Assembly (NCBI GenBank): GCA_002633025.1
Contig: NMRB01000930.1
Location: 22,271-86,270 of the forward strand
Direction: 5' to 3'
From: Notospermus geniculatus
Lineage: Eukaryota; Nemertea; Pilidiophora; Heteronemertea; Lineidae
DNA: 64,000 nt
Shown: piece after piece, positions 1 through 10,169 of the stretch
How the letters are laid out: every line of letters begins with the position of its first letter
How positions within the stretch are numbered: the stretch's first letter is position 1
Made by a program: the position numbers and the translations under genes
Notes under the pieces: generated by a model
Told to the model about the DNA's origin: nothing
What the model saw: the letters and a program-made list of their open reading frames with translations, nothing else
The model's database searches: none

Positions 1-1020
1 TCGCTGCGCTCGAGAATCAGTTGAAGTCACCCTATGCCAAGGATAACCGGAGAAGTTAGATTGTTACCCAATCTCACCGCTGGGACTAGGTAAATAACGT
101 TGCGGCGTCGTGCCTGTGTGTCTGTCGACCAATCAGCGAGCATCTTCAAAGATGGCGGTGTATTCATACCGATCTCAGCATTTGTCCTAGCGGCGAGATG
201 GGGTACCAATCTACACCGAAACGTTGTACCCGTTATATAATAACAAGACGTGGTAGGGTTTTCCAGGAATGTTTGACCCTCTGCTGTTTTAATACGACGA
301 ACGATCTTTTTTGACAAGGGGCCTGTGCTCAGTCTAAAGTGCCCAATCGTCGGCTTTTTTATCAGCACACTCATTTATATATATATAGGATGTTTATTCG
401 TACATCAGGGTACAACCAGGTCAGGCAGTGCAAAAACAGTAAATACTCACATACAGGTACAGACCGAACCCTAATTCTATCTACACTTAATACACACACA
501 CTGAGTAAAATAACATCTGGTTAATCTCATCATTTGTTAAAACCTCATGCCCCTGTTCCCTCATACTCAGAAGTACCCTAATTTGAGATCCTACCCTATT
601 TAACTCCTCCCAGTTGTCCCGTGTTCTCCCCTCAATATCTTTTCTCATAACACCTTCAGCAGGTAAAACATGTCGGTCCCAGCTGTCACAACCATCTTGT
701 CCAAACAAGGCTATCGACGGACTCCGTCTTTAGATGGCCGTCAGGCCAGATAGACTGGTGAGCACCAGATGGTCACAACCAGCTCGTTATGATCTCCAGC
801 GTTGCAACAGAAACAAAGCCTGACTATCTACGTAATATTTAATACGTTTTATTAATAAAACAAACGGCGTAAAATAAGAAAATTAAACGAAATTAGGAGA
901 GCAAATTTGGAAACGTCCTCAGTCTAGCGAGGCTACGGCGGCGGCGACCAGAACGCCACCAATTATCAAACTCTACAACTTCTACATCGCATACAGCGTA
1001 GCCCAGAAAAAGCCTGCGTC
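1..1020. other. Intergenic, no gene recognised
   Basis: No reading frame here resembles a protein family I know. Short open frames on both strands lack codon-like composition and splice context. The stretch around 110-160 (GTCTGTCGACCAATCAGCGA) resembles one near 9,750, so part of it is probably old repeat. Confidence 0.5.
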
Positions 1021-1400
1021 ACACAGCCATACTGACATGTATTTACAAGAGTATTAACATGCTTACATGTATTTACAAGAGCATGCTTACATGTATTTAC
1101 AAGAGTATTAACATACATGTACTTACATGTATTTACAAGAGTATTAACATACTTACATGTATTTACAATAATAATAAATAGGAAGTCAACTTCCAGAATT
1201 TAGCAAATTTTCGACCCCAACCGGGGTCTTCTTCAGGCTGGAACTTTACAATCTGAAACTCTAGAAAAGACTGTGCTGAAACCCAAATGTAGATCTGAAG
1301 TATCCAACCCAAACAGACGGGTCAGCAATTAAGGAATGTATTTACAAGAGTATTTACATTACGGTACATGTACTTACATGTATTTACAAGAGTATTAAAA
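1020..1400. repeat. Degenerate tandem repeat ACATGTATTTACAAGAGTAT
   Basis: A 25-40 bp unit built on ATGTATTTACAAGAGTATTA recurs at least six times, in 1,035-1,170 and again in 1,335-1,398. The two blocks are split by a different repeat (1,181-1,245). Confidence 0.8.
1181..1245 (-). repeat. Interspersed repeat, copy 1 of 2
   Basis: This segment (GGAAGTCAACTTCCAGAATT at its start, then CCCCAACCGGGGTCTTCTTC) matches the reverse complement of 38,608-38,662, apart from an 8-base difference. A CTGAAGAAG...GGTCGAAAATT arrangement is often seen near Penelope-like or other retroelements in invertebrates. That family assignment is inference. Confidence 0.65.
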
Positions 1401-1407
1401 GTATTAA

Positions 1408-1660
1408 TTAGATTCCTCCCGGGTCTCGGGATTTCTGGTGCGTATACACGACCGCCCAAGACCGAGCAACTAATGGACATAAGCCCTTCTCTAACAAGAG
1501 CCGAAACAACTTGACGAAATGTACCTGGTCGAACGCTTTAGAAGCGTCCATCATTACACAATAAACACCCGTATCCCTTCTGTTATAAGATTCTATTACT
1601 TCGTTTATCACAGTACTACAGGTGGCAGTTGACAAACCCGCCTTAAATCCAAAATTGTCC
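1408..1660 (-). pseudogene. LINE reverse-transcriptase fragment
   Basis: The minus-strand frame contains DNFGFKAGLSTATC, then VYCVMMDASKAFDQVHFVKL and LLLEKGLCPLVAR. This is the segment of non-LTR retrotransposon reverse transcriptase around the first catalytic aspartate; the usual pattern is QFGFR.G.ST then ..DASKAFD.V. Only about 85 residues remain. The YADD box, endonuclease and 5' part are absent, and the open frame beyond residue 58 is unrelated. It is a dead, truncated LINE insertion. I do not assign a clade. Confidence 0.85.
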
Positions 1661-1837
1661 ATCCGATGACGCGAAATCAAGACTTTCAGCATATGGCACC
1701 CGTGAATATTATCTGTTGTAATCCCAGGTAAATTACATGTAATTGTACATACGGTAGACATGTGTATGTTACGTGTAGGCCTAGACCTAATATTATACAT
1801 GTAGGTGGCAATGGAACTGATGAAAGATATCAAACTA

Positions 1838-2012
1838 GATTCATCTTAGGCCAAACGAAGTCACTTCATATGAAATCATGAAGCAATTAGTAGGTTTTTC
1901 AGGGGAACATTGCTGTCACTTAACATCCTTGATGAGCTTGATACCAACTTCCCTTGCTAGAGGAGCTTCATCATCAAACTAATTGTCTACGCGGTCGTCA
2001 ATCAAGTATGCA
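1838..2012. repeat. Interspersed repeat (uninterrupted copy)
   Basis: About 175 bp, from GGCCAAACGAAGTCACTTCA to GTCTACGCGGTCGTCAATCA, recurs at 13,660-13,860 with about 85-90% identity by eye. This copy lacks the 40-bp insertion seen in the other and so preserves the empty site of the mini-hairpin at 13,737-13,768. Confidence 0.8.
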
Positions 2013-2782
2013 AAGCTAATTGACGTTGAAGTGTCAATTAGTTAGTCTGCAGACCAGTTCTAAACTGATCCCCTTCGTCGTTGAGATATTTGAATCATTT
2101 GAATCCGGCAACACTTCAGAAAAGCACCAAAACTTGGAGAGGTCGGGTGAAACTTTAGAAATACTTGATTTGTACAAAGAGAGATTGAGATACTCCAAGG
2201 GCTCAATTGCGCTCTTCGCGTCGACTGGTCTCTACATGTCAGTTTTGATACGTACATCGTGAAACTTTTGTCTCCACCGGAGTCTCCTGGGTACCTTTAA
2301 TTCTGCATACGCCCCCGGGTTTCTGGGACAGCGCAATTCCATCACGAGTCATTAGACCTGACGAGTTCGTCTTGGGCATTGGTCAGTGTCAGAACTAATC
2401 AAGGTCAATGATAGGATTCCGAGCTTCGAATTGATTTACCACATGCAAAAGCTTTCTCTCGAGGCTATTCGGCCGACGGGCCAAAATCAAGTGCAGTCAG
2501 CTCAGCGCCGTTGGCGATGGTGCCAAGGATGACAAGCCAATATTCCGGGGCGATGTCACTAGTTAAATTGGAAGATTTCCGAAAACTCTGCTCACATGCA
2601 CCTGTTGTCCACCCTCAAACCCAAGTGTATCGGCCCAAGGCTTTCGAAAGGGGCCTAATGGCTATAAGACAAGGCCAACACCACTTTGTGCGAGATTCTG
2701 CAAGAATGCACCCAGATCAACCAAACAATCCGTCGTCTTCCGTGAAAACATGAAGAATTCGCAGAAATAAACTGAATTCCAC
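2013..2782. other. Intergenic, nothing recognised
   Basis: Open frames of 65-80 codons overlap on both strands, but none matches a known domain or is bounded by good splice sites. The segment lies just downstream of the IAP-like gene on the opposite strand and may include its 3' untranslated region. Confidence 0.4.
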
Positions 2783-3472
2783 TCAATTATCGGTGTGCAA
2801 GCGGATGCCCAGTAGGTCTGCAGCATTCATGACAGCACGTACCAATTGTCCAAAATTTTGAAAGTCATCGCCTTCAGTTTGTAACTGTTCGCCAATGACT
2901 TGTCCCACCAGTTCTCTGGGGTATCCCAAGTTGACGAGGATTTTGCATTGGTCTGTATCGAGCCTTGATCTGATCTCTCGTGGTTCAGCCCGTCGAAACC
3001 AACCTCGTTTTGGTTGCGGTCGACATGGTTGGGTTGCGGTTGCGGTTGGGGTGGCGATGGTTTCCTGCATCGGAATCTTACTCGCATTTTCGATGCGATG
3101 ACGTGACACCAATTCTTCAAAACTTGGGTCCTGAATTTCGTAGAATTCCTGCGTGCTTTTAACGAAATATATTCCCTTCGAAAATATCAGATAGTCGCAA
3201 CACGGGCTAAATCGACCGTGCTCGACCCACGGATCGTCGTGGACTTCCCACTGGCGTAGAGGAGTATCACAGTGAAAGCAGCGTGTCCTGTCTCCGTCAC
3301 CAATCGAGAACATTCCAGCCTCGGCAAGGTCGAATATACTGACTGCTCCTGTCCATGTCGAAAACGTATTGAGGCGAGACTGGCATGTGTTGTACTGTGG
3401 GTATTGTGACGCACTGGCGTCGAATTTGTCTGTATGCAAACTTAGACGATCTATGTCACTTCTGCCATACAT
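2783..3472 (-). CDS. IAP-like protein: single BIR plus UBA-like domain, no RING
   Basis: I start at the first ATG (3,472), giving 229 residues in one uninterrupted exon. Residues about 33-97 form a BIR zinc fold: RLNTFSTW, LAEAGMF, CFHC (C65, C68), DDPWVEHGRFSPCC with H85 and C92, the CCHC ligands of inhibitor-of-apoptosis proteins. Residues about 178-222 (ILVNLGYPRELVGQVIGEQL) resemble the UBA domain that follows BIRs in cIAP and XIAP proteins. Typical IAPs have two or three BIRs and a C-terminal RING ubiquitin ligase. Here the frame stops right after the UBA, with no RING downstream. Members of this family can bind caspases or receptor complexes. This one, if expressed, would lack ligase activity. 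It could be a real short IAP paralogue, a retrocopy or a fragment. No stop or frameshift interrupts the two domains, which argues for recent function. No partner genes flank it. Confidence 0.75.
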   Translation of the reverse strand: MYGRSDIDRLSLHTDKFDASASQYPQYNTCQSRLNTFSTWTGAVSIFDLAEAGMFSIGDGDRTRCFHCDTPLRQWEVHDDPWVEHGRFSPCCDYLIFSKGIYFVKSTQEFYEIQDPSFEELVSRHRIENASKIPMQETIATPTATATQPCRPQPKRGWFRRAEPREIRSRLDTDQCKILVNLGYPRELVGQVIGEQLQTEGDDFQNFGQLVRAVMNAADLLGIRLHTDN

Positions 3473-3489
3473 CGACTTTGTCACCAATC

Positions 3490-3797
3490 GGTTGTTCGCT
3501 CAGTGATAACGAAGGCGACACCGGTGGACGTAGACAATACGTCTATTAAAAGCAAGGATTACCTTGAGTCATAATATTCGCCAAAGTAAAATGGCGCATT
3601 GGTCTCAAGGAAATCAGCAGAAATGTTGCGACTGGATTGTTGGCTGGAGGAAGTTCATCCCAAGATTCCCCGGATCAGCGCCGCCCTAAAAACCCAGGCC
3701 TGTTACAGCAGACACGTACGCTTGAATCATTATGTAAGGTACGGCATGACATGTCAGACATGGCTGGGAAGTACAGTAGTGGTGAATACCAACCTCG
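3490..3797. other. Intergenic upstream of the IAP-like frame
   Basis: This would hold the IAP-like promoter. I see no clear TATA box. Overlapping short frames look non-coding. Confidence 0.35.
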
Positions 3798-3874
3798 CAA
3801 CGCCAAAAAGTGTGGATCCGAATCAGCTATCCAGGGCAAAATTAGGACCCTTCGCAACGAGGGTCTTTTCTTAT

Positions 3875-4026
3875 TAGAGAGGTTTAGAAATCAAACGATA
3901 AACGTAAATGTTAACGAAAACGTTATTTTTGTACCGAAAATGCAATATAAAATCTGGTCAGGTTTAGTACGAAAAATAACGTTGTCGTAAAGTTTACGTT
4001 TATTGTTTGATTTCTAAACCTCCCTA
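3875..4026. mobile_element. MITE, TAGGGAGGTTT family, copy 1
   Basis: A near-perfect 152-bp inverted repeat. The left arm AGGTTTAGAAATCAAACGAT is mirrored by a right arm ending GATTTCTAAACCTCCCTA. There is no coding capacity. Related copies lie at 7,040-7,196, 10,919-11,069 and (ends only) 12,958-13,085. Confidence 0.85.
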
Positions 4027-4110
4027 TTCTCTTTCAAAAGTTCGGTAACCAGCTGCTTCTGCAGAGAGGGAGACATCAGCAAAATAACAGAACAGAACAA
4101 AAAATAGACA

Positions 4111-4905
4111 AGCCTGGTGGCGTTAAGGTTCACGTAGTGAAATTATCGAAAAAAATATCGCAATTGAGGGACATGGGGCACCATTTTAGAAATTCTGAAC
4201 TTCCAATACCCGACATGGTCCTAAGGATAGTTCAGTGCTTTGCCACCAGGGAAGTTATGGCACTTACGCGTAGAATCCAGGCAGTGCTCATCCAGGAGGC
4301 GATTACCTGCACTCGACGACCGGTGTAGCCTGCTTTGTTCACCCACGTGGTGATGATCGACTCATTATTCACAGGGGAGGCAGGCAAGGCGGGTTGATTT
4401 CTAATTATTAGGCGTTTCATAAGAGTTATCTACATTAATAATTCATACCTTATCTCAAAAATCGGCTAGTTTATTGTAACCTTTCTCCCACAAAATGTAT
4501 CATTTTACGCATTTTACGTTTGCGATGTTGACTTATATCTAACAATCCTGAAACCCCTACGCCTTCCAATAATAGGCTCGTCCTGCCTGTGTTATTCTGC
4601 CATGTATTGGATATCGCGAATGCACTGGGCATTAAACGCAATTTTTAGGTCAACTAACGAATATTATGGCCCCAGAAGAAATCCGAAGCAGCAAATGGAT
4701 ATCTACTTTTAACTTATTAAGGTTATTCACTAAAAGTTCATCTCTATCGAAGGTTATCCTATTTTATTGGCTTTCAATCTTCAGCCTCACAGTGAAAGTT
4801 TCCTGCGTGAGTGCGAAGCCCTGGTTATGATAATGTGAATAACCGCGCTATCGAAGAGTGAATCGGGCAAAACCGGTATGAAAATAATGGTCACTACGTG
4901 AACCA
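4111..4905 (+). mobile_element. 0.8-kb non-coding DNA element, copy A
   Basis: It begins AGCCTGGTGGCGTTAAGG. A subterminal inverted repeat GGTTCACGTAGTGA near the left end is mirrored by TCACTACGTGAACC at the right end. The matching site without insertion at 7,271-7,285 shows the three bases ACA duplicated on both sides (4,108-4,110 and 4,906-4,908). Short frames inside (MKLSKKISQLRDMGHHF...) differ between copies by indels that are not multiples of three, so they are not coding. A 3-bp duplication would fit PIF/Harbinger-type elements, but no transposase is present. Confidence 0.75.
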
Positions 4906-5130
4906 ACAGAACACAAAAGCGTATTTGAAGGACGGAAAAGAACAATGCAATAAATTTGCTTTTGCTATTTTCATAACAGAGATAGAAAATTCGGTTTAGG
5001 ACTAAGCGAGGGGGAAGCGTGGGTTGAGCGAGCTAATTATTGGTGAGCTGGCCTTGAGGCATTCTCACCACTAAAATCATCACACTTTTAAAAGTGGGTC
5101 AATTTTTCGCCTCCATTTTCTCCTTTTCCA

Positions 5131-5489
5131 TTCACGTAATCTACTGATTATCGACGCAATAGCTAATCATTTGGCGTGAAATTGTGTCCCCTGCTAAGCA
5201 ATTTGAATAATATAATCGGCTTGGTGCTTTTTGGACGATTTTTGGACCAAATGACGAGATTATTTAGGATCATTTTCATGCGGGTCCTCTGTCCTCGAGT
5301 CCTATTGTACTGTAGGCCTGTAGCGGAGCGGCTGTAACAGGCAGGGGACCAGGTGTTGGACAGTAAAAATGGTGGAGATTCTTTTCATCACTTGAGAAAT
5401 TAGACCCATTGTGATACCTTTTCTAACCCTTCATTAGGTAAGCCACTATACTTCAACTCATTCTTTCATGTGTAGCAACAACTAAGACA
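5131..5489. other. Spacer between element copies
   Basis: Non-repetitive within this window. No gene or signal recognised. Confidence 0.4.
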
Positions 5490-6265
5490 AGCCTGGTGGC
5501 GTTAAGGTTCACGTAGTGAAATTATCGAAAAAAATATCGCAATTGAGGGACATGGGGCACCATTTTAGAAATTCTGAACTTCCAATGCCCGACATGGCCC
5601 TAAAGATAGTTCGATCATTGCTTTGCCACCAGAGAAGTTATGGCACTACACGTAGAATCCAGGCAGTGCTCATCGAGGAGGCGATTACCTGCACTGCTTT
5701 GTTCACCCACGTGGTGATGATCGACTCATTATTCACAGGGGAGGCAGGCAAGGCGTGTTGATTTCTAATTAGGCGTTTCATAAGAGTTATCTACATTAAT
5801 AATTCATACCTTCTCAAAAATGGGCTAGTTTATTGTAACCTTTCTCCCACAAAATGTATCATTTTACGCAAACAGCAAATTCGTTTGTGATGTTGACTTA
5901 TATCTATCCTGAAACCCCTACGCCTTCCAATAATAGGCTCGTCCTACCTGTGTTATTCTGCCATGTATTGGATATCGGGAATGCACAGGGCATTAAACGC
6001 AATTTTTAGGTCAACTAACGAATATTATGGCCCCAGAAGAAATCCGAAGCAGCAAATGGATATCTACTTTTAACTTATCAAGGTTATTCACTAAAAGTTC
6101 ATCTTTATCGAAGGTTATCCGATTTTATTGGCTTTCAATCTTCAGCCTCACAGTGAAAGTTTCCTGCGTGAGTGCGAAGCCCTGATTATGATAATGTGAA
6201 TAACTGCGCTATCGAAGAGTGAATCGGGCAAAACCGGTATGAAAATAATGGTCACTACGTGAACC
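5490..6265 (+). mobile_element. 0.8-kb non-coding DNA element, copy B
   Basis: Same ends as copy A (ACAAGCCTGGTGGCGTTAAG on the left, CACTACGTGAACCA on the right) and the same interior with scattered substitutions and small indels. The left flank also ends in ACA. The right flank reads ATA, so a target duplication is not clear here. Confidence 0.75.
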
Positions 6266-6394
6266 AATAATTCAAATACTTGGACATTTCCACAGTCCTG
6301 TTGGCCACATTTCCTGACTGCTCTGTACAGCTACACTACATCGATCGTATGTTCATGGATGAACCAGGTCACGGTAATAAACATACAGTAGCAA
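6266..6394. other. Unique spacer
   Basis: About 130 bp not matched elsewhere in the window. Nothing recognised. Confidence 0.4.
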
Positions 6395-6735
6395 TCCAAT
6401 AATAGGCTCGTCCTGCCTGTGTTATTCTGCCATGTATTGGATATCGCGAATGCACTGGGCATTAAACGCAATTTTTAGGTCAACTTACGAATATTATGGC
6501 CCCAGAAGAAATCCGAAGCAGCAAATGGATATCTACTTTTAACTTATTAAGGTTATTCACTAAAAGTTCATCTCTATCGAAGGTTATCCTATTTTATTGG
6601 CTTTCAATCTTCAGCCTCACAGTGAAAGTTTCCTGCGTGAGTGCGAAGCCCTGGTTATGATAATGTGAATAACCGCGCTATCGAAGAGTGAATCGGGCAA
6701 AACCGGTATGAAAATAATGGTCACTACGTGAACCA
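6395..6735 (+). mobile_element. 0.8-kb element, 5'-truncated copy C
   Basis: Matches the right 340 bp of copy A from CCAATAATAGGCTCGTCC to the terminal CACTACGTGAACC. The left half is absent. The match to copy A's right flank continues to 6,959 and ends at a single N. Confidence 0.75.
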
Positions 6736-6959
6736 ACAGAACACAAAAGCGTATTTGAAGGACGGAAAAGAACAATGCAATAAATTTGCTTTTGCTATTT
6801 TCATAACAGAGATAGAAAATTCGGTTTAGGACTAAGCGAGGGGGAAGCGTGGGTTGAGCGAGCTATCTATTGGTGAGCTGGCCTTGAGGCATTCTCACCA
6901 CTAAAATCATCACACTTTTAAAAGTGGGTCAATTTTTCGCCTCCATTTTCTCCTTTTCC

Positions 6960-7276
6960 NCGGAACGCCAAAAAGTGCGGATCCGAATCAGCTATCCAGG
7001 GCAAAATTACGACCCTTCGCAACGAGGGTCTTTTCTTATTAGGGAGGTTTAGAAATCAAAACGATAAACGTTAACGTTAACGACACCAAACGTTATTTTT
7101 GTACCGAAAATGCAATATAAAATCTGGTCAGGTTTAGTACGGAAAATAACGTTGTCGTAAAGTTTACGTTTATCGTTTGATTTCTAAACTTCCCTTTTCT
7201 CTTTCAAAATTCGGTAACCAGCTGCTTCTGCAGAGAGGGAGACATCAGCAAAATAACAGAACAGAACAAAAAATAG
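6960..7276. repeat. Assembly junction and duplicate of 3,798-4,104
   Basis: A lone N at 6,960 joins sequence copied from the right flank of element A to sequence copied from its left flank, out of order. This is what sequential placement of two alleles or two duplicated loci would give. Confidence 0.7.
7040..7196. mobile_element. MITE, TAGGGAGGTTT family, copy 2
   Basis: Inverted repeat like 3,875-4,026, with a few substitutions and a small insertion near the left-arm centre. The right end is partly eroded (CTTCCCTT). Confidence 0.8.
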
Positions 7277-7766
7277 ACAGAACACAAAAGCGTATTTGAA
7301 GGACGGAAAAGAACAATGCAATAAATTTGCTTTTGCAATTCGGTTTAGGACTAAGCGAGGGGGAAACGTGGGTAGAGCGAGCTATCTATTTGTCTAATGA
7401 TTACCATTTATCAGTAATCATTGTCTAATGATTACCGGTAATCATTAAAAAGTAGACGCACTTTGAATTGAATTAATCTACAATGTATACCTCAGACTGT
7501 GCTTGTAGCCTTCATGTTTTCTTATGTCTCATTCTTGTCCTTGTTGGAGCTAATAAAATTCCTTGTGCAGTGCGCTTGTAAAAAGACATTTTGATGATAC
7601 GAACTGAAAGGGATACAAGTACATGTAATTTATGATGCAAAATGTTATCATTATCCGAGTTTTTTTCCACTCGCAACCGAACTCTCTGGTTACTACACCA
7701 AGCTTGAAAGACAAAGACTATGAACTGTGGAATTCAGGTGCATGTGATAGGATCTACAATGCCCTC

Positions 7767-7920
7767 CTCCTTAAAGCGGGGTTCATTGGCACACGGATTT
7801 TGTCCGGTTCAGGTCCGTAAAAAATCTATCAAATGGACTTCAGCGTTGTCGTATCCGGAAAACTAGGGGCAAACGGACTGAAAACGGACAGGATCCGTGT
7901 GCAAATGAATCCCGCTAAAG
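7767..7920. mobile_element. MITE with GCACACGGAT inverted ends
   Basis: The left end CCTTAAAGCGGGGTTCATTG is mirrored by CAAATGAATCCCGCTAAAG on the right. The arms continue inward through GCACACGGAT...GTCCG. Total about 154 bp, non-coding. Confidence 0.7.
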
Positions 7921-8226
7921 CCAGTCCAATAGGAGCTGTCAGCGAGTTCACCAATAGGTGTCACTACGGCCCAATTCAATGCATATAGCGGACCCAGTCG
8001 TTATTGATCGAGCAGCAATCACGTAGATTTTCCTGTACATTGGTCCGCTAGTACTTTGCTGCCATCTGTTGGCAATATGCGCGGCTGACTGCTCCTATTG
8101 AATGGCGCAACTTTAGCCGCAAATGGTATTGTTGAAGGAGGGGATCCTATATCGGGAGGCATAAAGATTCTTTGACACCAGGCTTCTAATCGAAGCCCCA
8201 TTTGACCTCACCAAATGTTAAAAAAT

Positions 8227-8282
8227 CCTCGAAGGAGTCAGCGCCATCATTGGAATGGCGTTGGCGTCTTCGAGGATTCTGG
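8227..8282. repeat. Hairpin
   Basis: AATCCTCGAAG ... CAGCGCCAT, a short loop, then ATGGCG ... CTTCGAGGATT form an imperfect stem of about 24 bp. The following sequence (YAEHFAETSG in one frame) faintly recalls LINE ORF2 linker regions, so this may be retroelement debris. Confidence 0.5.
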
Positions 8283-8289
8283 GAACCCT

Positions 8290-9040
8290 TCATGGATGGG
8301 AAACCGACGATCAGGTTACGAGTCTCTACGCTGAACATTTTGCAGAAACATCCGGGCGACACTCAAAATGAAAAGCACTGAAAGATGGAGAAGTAAAGTC
8401 AAAACCTAGGTTAACACAAAATTAGGTGCGCACATCTAGACAATCATCGTCATATAACTCTCTGAGAAAGTCTTGATATAAGAGATCCAAAAGACATGAC
8501 ATTAATCTCGCTATGGCTAATTTTTTCAGCATAAACCGCACTTCACCGATTCAACCGGCTGTCGGCCCTTTCGGTGGGTTGACAGTCTGGGCACCTGGAT
8601 CTTTCTGTTGAAAGTGCGTTTTGAGTCACTTTTCGGATTTTTAAGTGCTATTGCAGCTGGTCACTATGGATTAATTCGAACCCCGGCCATTATGTCTGCC
8701 GTACTGATCTGACAGTCATGCAATCATAAGGCTAAATTTTTAGGGCCAATGAAAATCCAGGCCTGTTCTTCTGGGTGGTGTGACCTACAGCTTACAACTC
8801 AGCCAGTATCCAAGACTGCAACATAGGCACCGATAACCAGGAAACCATGCAATATTCATTAATGTCATGCACACAAAATATACATGCAATAAATCTTTTG
8901 CACCAGAACTGTCTCTCCCATGTACGATGTAGCCAGGCTTCGAAATGAACTGGATCTCAGGAACACCTCACATAGTCCTTTTTCCTCTATCATCAGTCCT
9001 TCCTCAAGATCATCACAATTTCTAACTACGACTCCAAAGC
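8290..9040. other. Intergenic, nothing recognised
   Basis: No conserved protein frame or RNA gene seen. Confidence 0.4.
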
Positions 9041-9049
9041 GTGAGTTTT

Positions 9050-9530
9050 TTCCTGTTAGAAGACACATTGCTTCTGCCAATGATATGCAATGCAAAAAAC
9101 TGATTTTAAGAAATCAGTCACTCACCGTTGTTTTTCCGAAAATGAATTTAAATGATATGCTCCCTGATGTGCTCCTTATACTTTACTCCTCAGTTGCTTT
9201 CTGGAGGGAAGTCAAGATACAGAGGTTTATGTGCCTGGACAAAACAAAAACCGGGGACTTCCGACAGGAAACACCGGAAATCTGCGCAGTTGCATTATTT
9301 TCACTCGCTCTTGTGTTTTTTTGAAAAATACTTTTGAAGCAATAGGCCTACCTAGTGTACCAGCAGCAATATCACTCTTTGATCGAAAAAAGCGACTGTT
9401 CCTAAAAGTCGTGAAGCAAGCGAAACAATGCAGCGCTTGGGATATCCCTCCATTAAAGATAATAAGTAGGGGAATCCCACCGGGAAACACATCTGGTATG
9501 CTCGGCTTGCGCAATACATGACACAAATAA
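9050..9530 (+). repeat. Interspersed repeat, copy also at 20,630-20,895 (minus)
   Basis: CACATTGCTTCTGCCAATGA, then GCAAAAAACT..TTTTAGAAATC and TCAGTTGCTTTCTGGA, recur in the same order on the other strand at 20.6-20.9 kb. A GGGAAACACC motif recurs in both. Overlapping frames up to 134 codons here are therefore repeat sequence, not genes. Confidence 0.65.
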
Positions 9531-10169
9531 ACATCGTGTGCGTCATCATATACAATGAATGAGGTCACTGCTGTGGCCCAGTGTCACGGCCGGGGTAAAA
9601 GGAACAGGAGTCCCCATGCCAGTTTGCAGGTCCTCGTCACAATAGTCTGCTATAATATATTACATTTGTATTCGAATGGTCATAGATTCCTGTCACACCG
9701 GCCCAACTCTTGGGGTTAAGATCTTCTTCATATGTATGTACATGTATCTGTCGACCAACAGCGAGGAGTTTTTTTTCGAGGGGCCCTTTTGAAGACAAAT
9801 AACACAGTTTTACAGAAAGAACATTTATTGCTGGCTATGGTGCCATTGAATAAAAAAAAATGAATAAAATTGCGTTGATACAGCCAGAGATACAAAATTT
9901 GCTATCACACCATATGTTGTAGAAGAAAAAAAGGAAATACAAGCTACACAGACAAGAGTATACATTGTACTGACCCTGATTTAAATTTCAGGTACATGTA
10001 CACAGGTACTGATGTGCACAGAAGCATGTCCTGTTGAGATTGTTTTAAGAATTCCTGAAAATGGTAAATGCATCAAAACACCGTATGGCAAACAGAAACA
10101 TGTCCTGTAAAGATCGTTAAAACGAGTTCCTGATGGTAAATGCTGACATCAAAATACTCTACGAATATT
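9531..10169. other. Probable 3' flank of the Arg/Ser-rich gene
   Basis: On the minus strand the stop at 10,170 is followed about 340 bp later by AATAAA (9,829-9,824), a possible poly(A) signal. 9,640-9,715 also resembles the reverse complement of 13,970-14,085 (CCTGTCACACCGGCCCAA), an old interspersed repeat. Confidence 0.4.

Larger units (their letters stand above)
3798..5130. repeat. Duplicated block (copy with inserted element)
   Basis: 3,798-4,108 and 4,911-5,040 match 6,961-7,276 and 7,277-7,400. In this copy a 795-bp element sits between the two halves; in the later copy they are joined directly. 6,395-6,959 repeats 4,566-5,125 as well. The block is either a real duplication or two haplotypes assembled in series across the single N at 6,960. 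Confidence 0.8.

Noticed and set aside
1020-1400. Possible CRISPR-like array
   Set aside because: Spacing is irregular, spacers are not unique, and the organism is an animal; it is a degenerate tandem repeat.
4137-4328. Small conserved frame (MKLSKKISQLRDMG) shared with 5,516-5,761
   Set aside because: It lies within copies of a DNA element, and the copies differ by indels of one and two bases, so it is not under coding constraint.
9231-9568. Overlapping 96-113 codon frames
   Set aside because: The segment belongs to an interspersed repeat also found at 20.6-20.9 kb; no family match.
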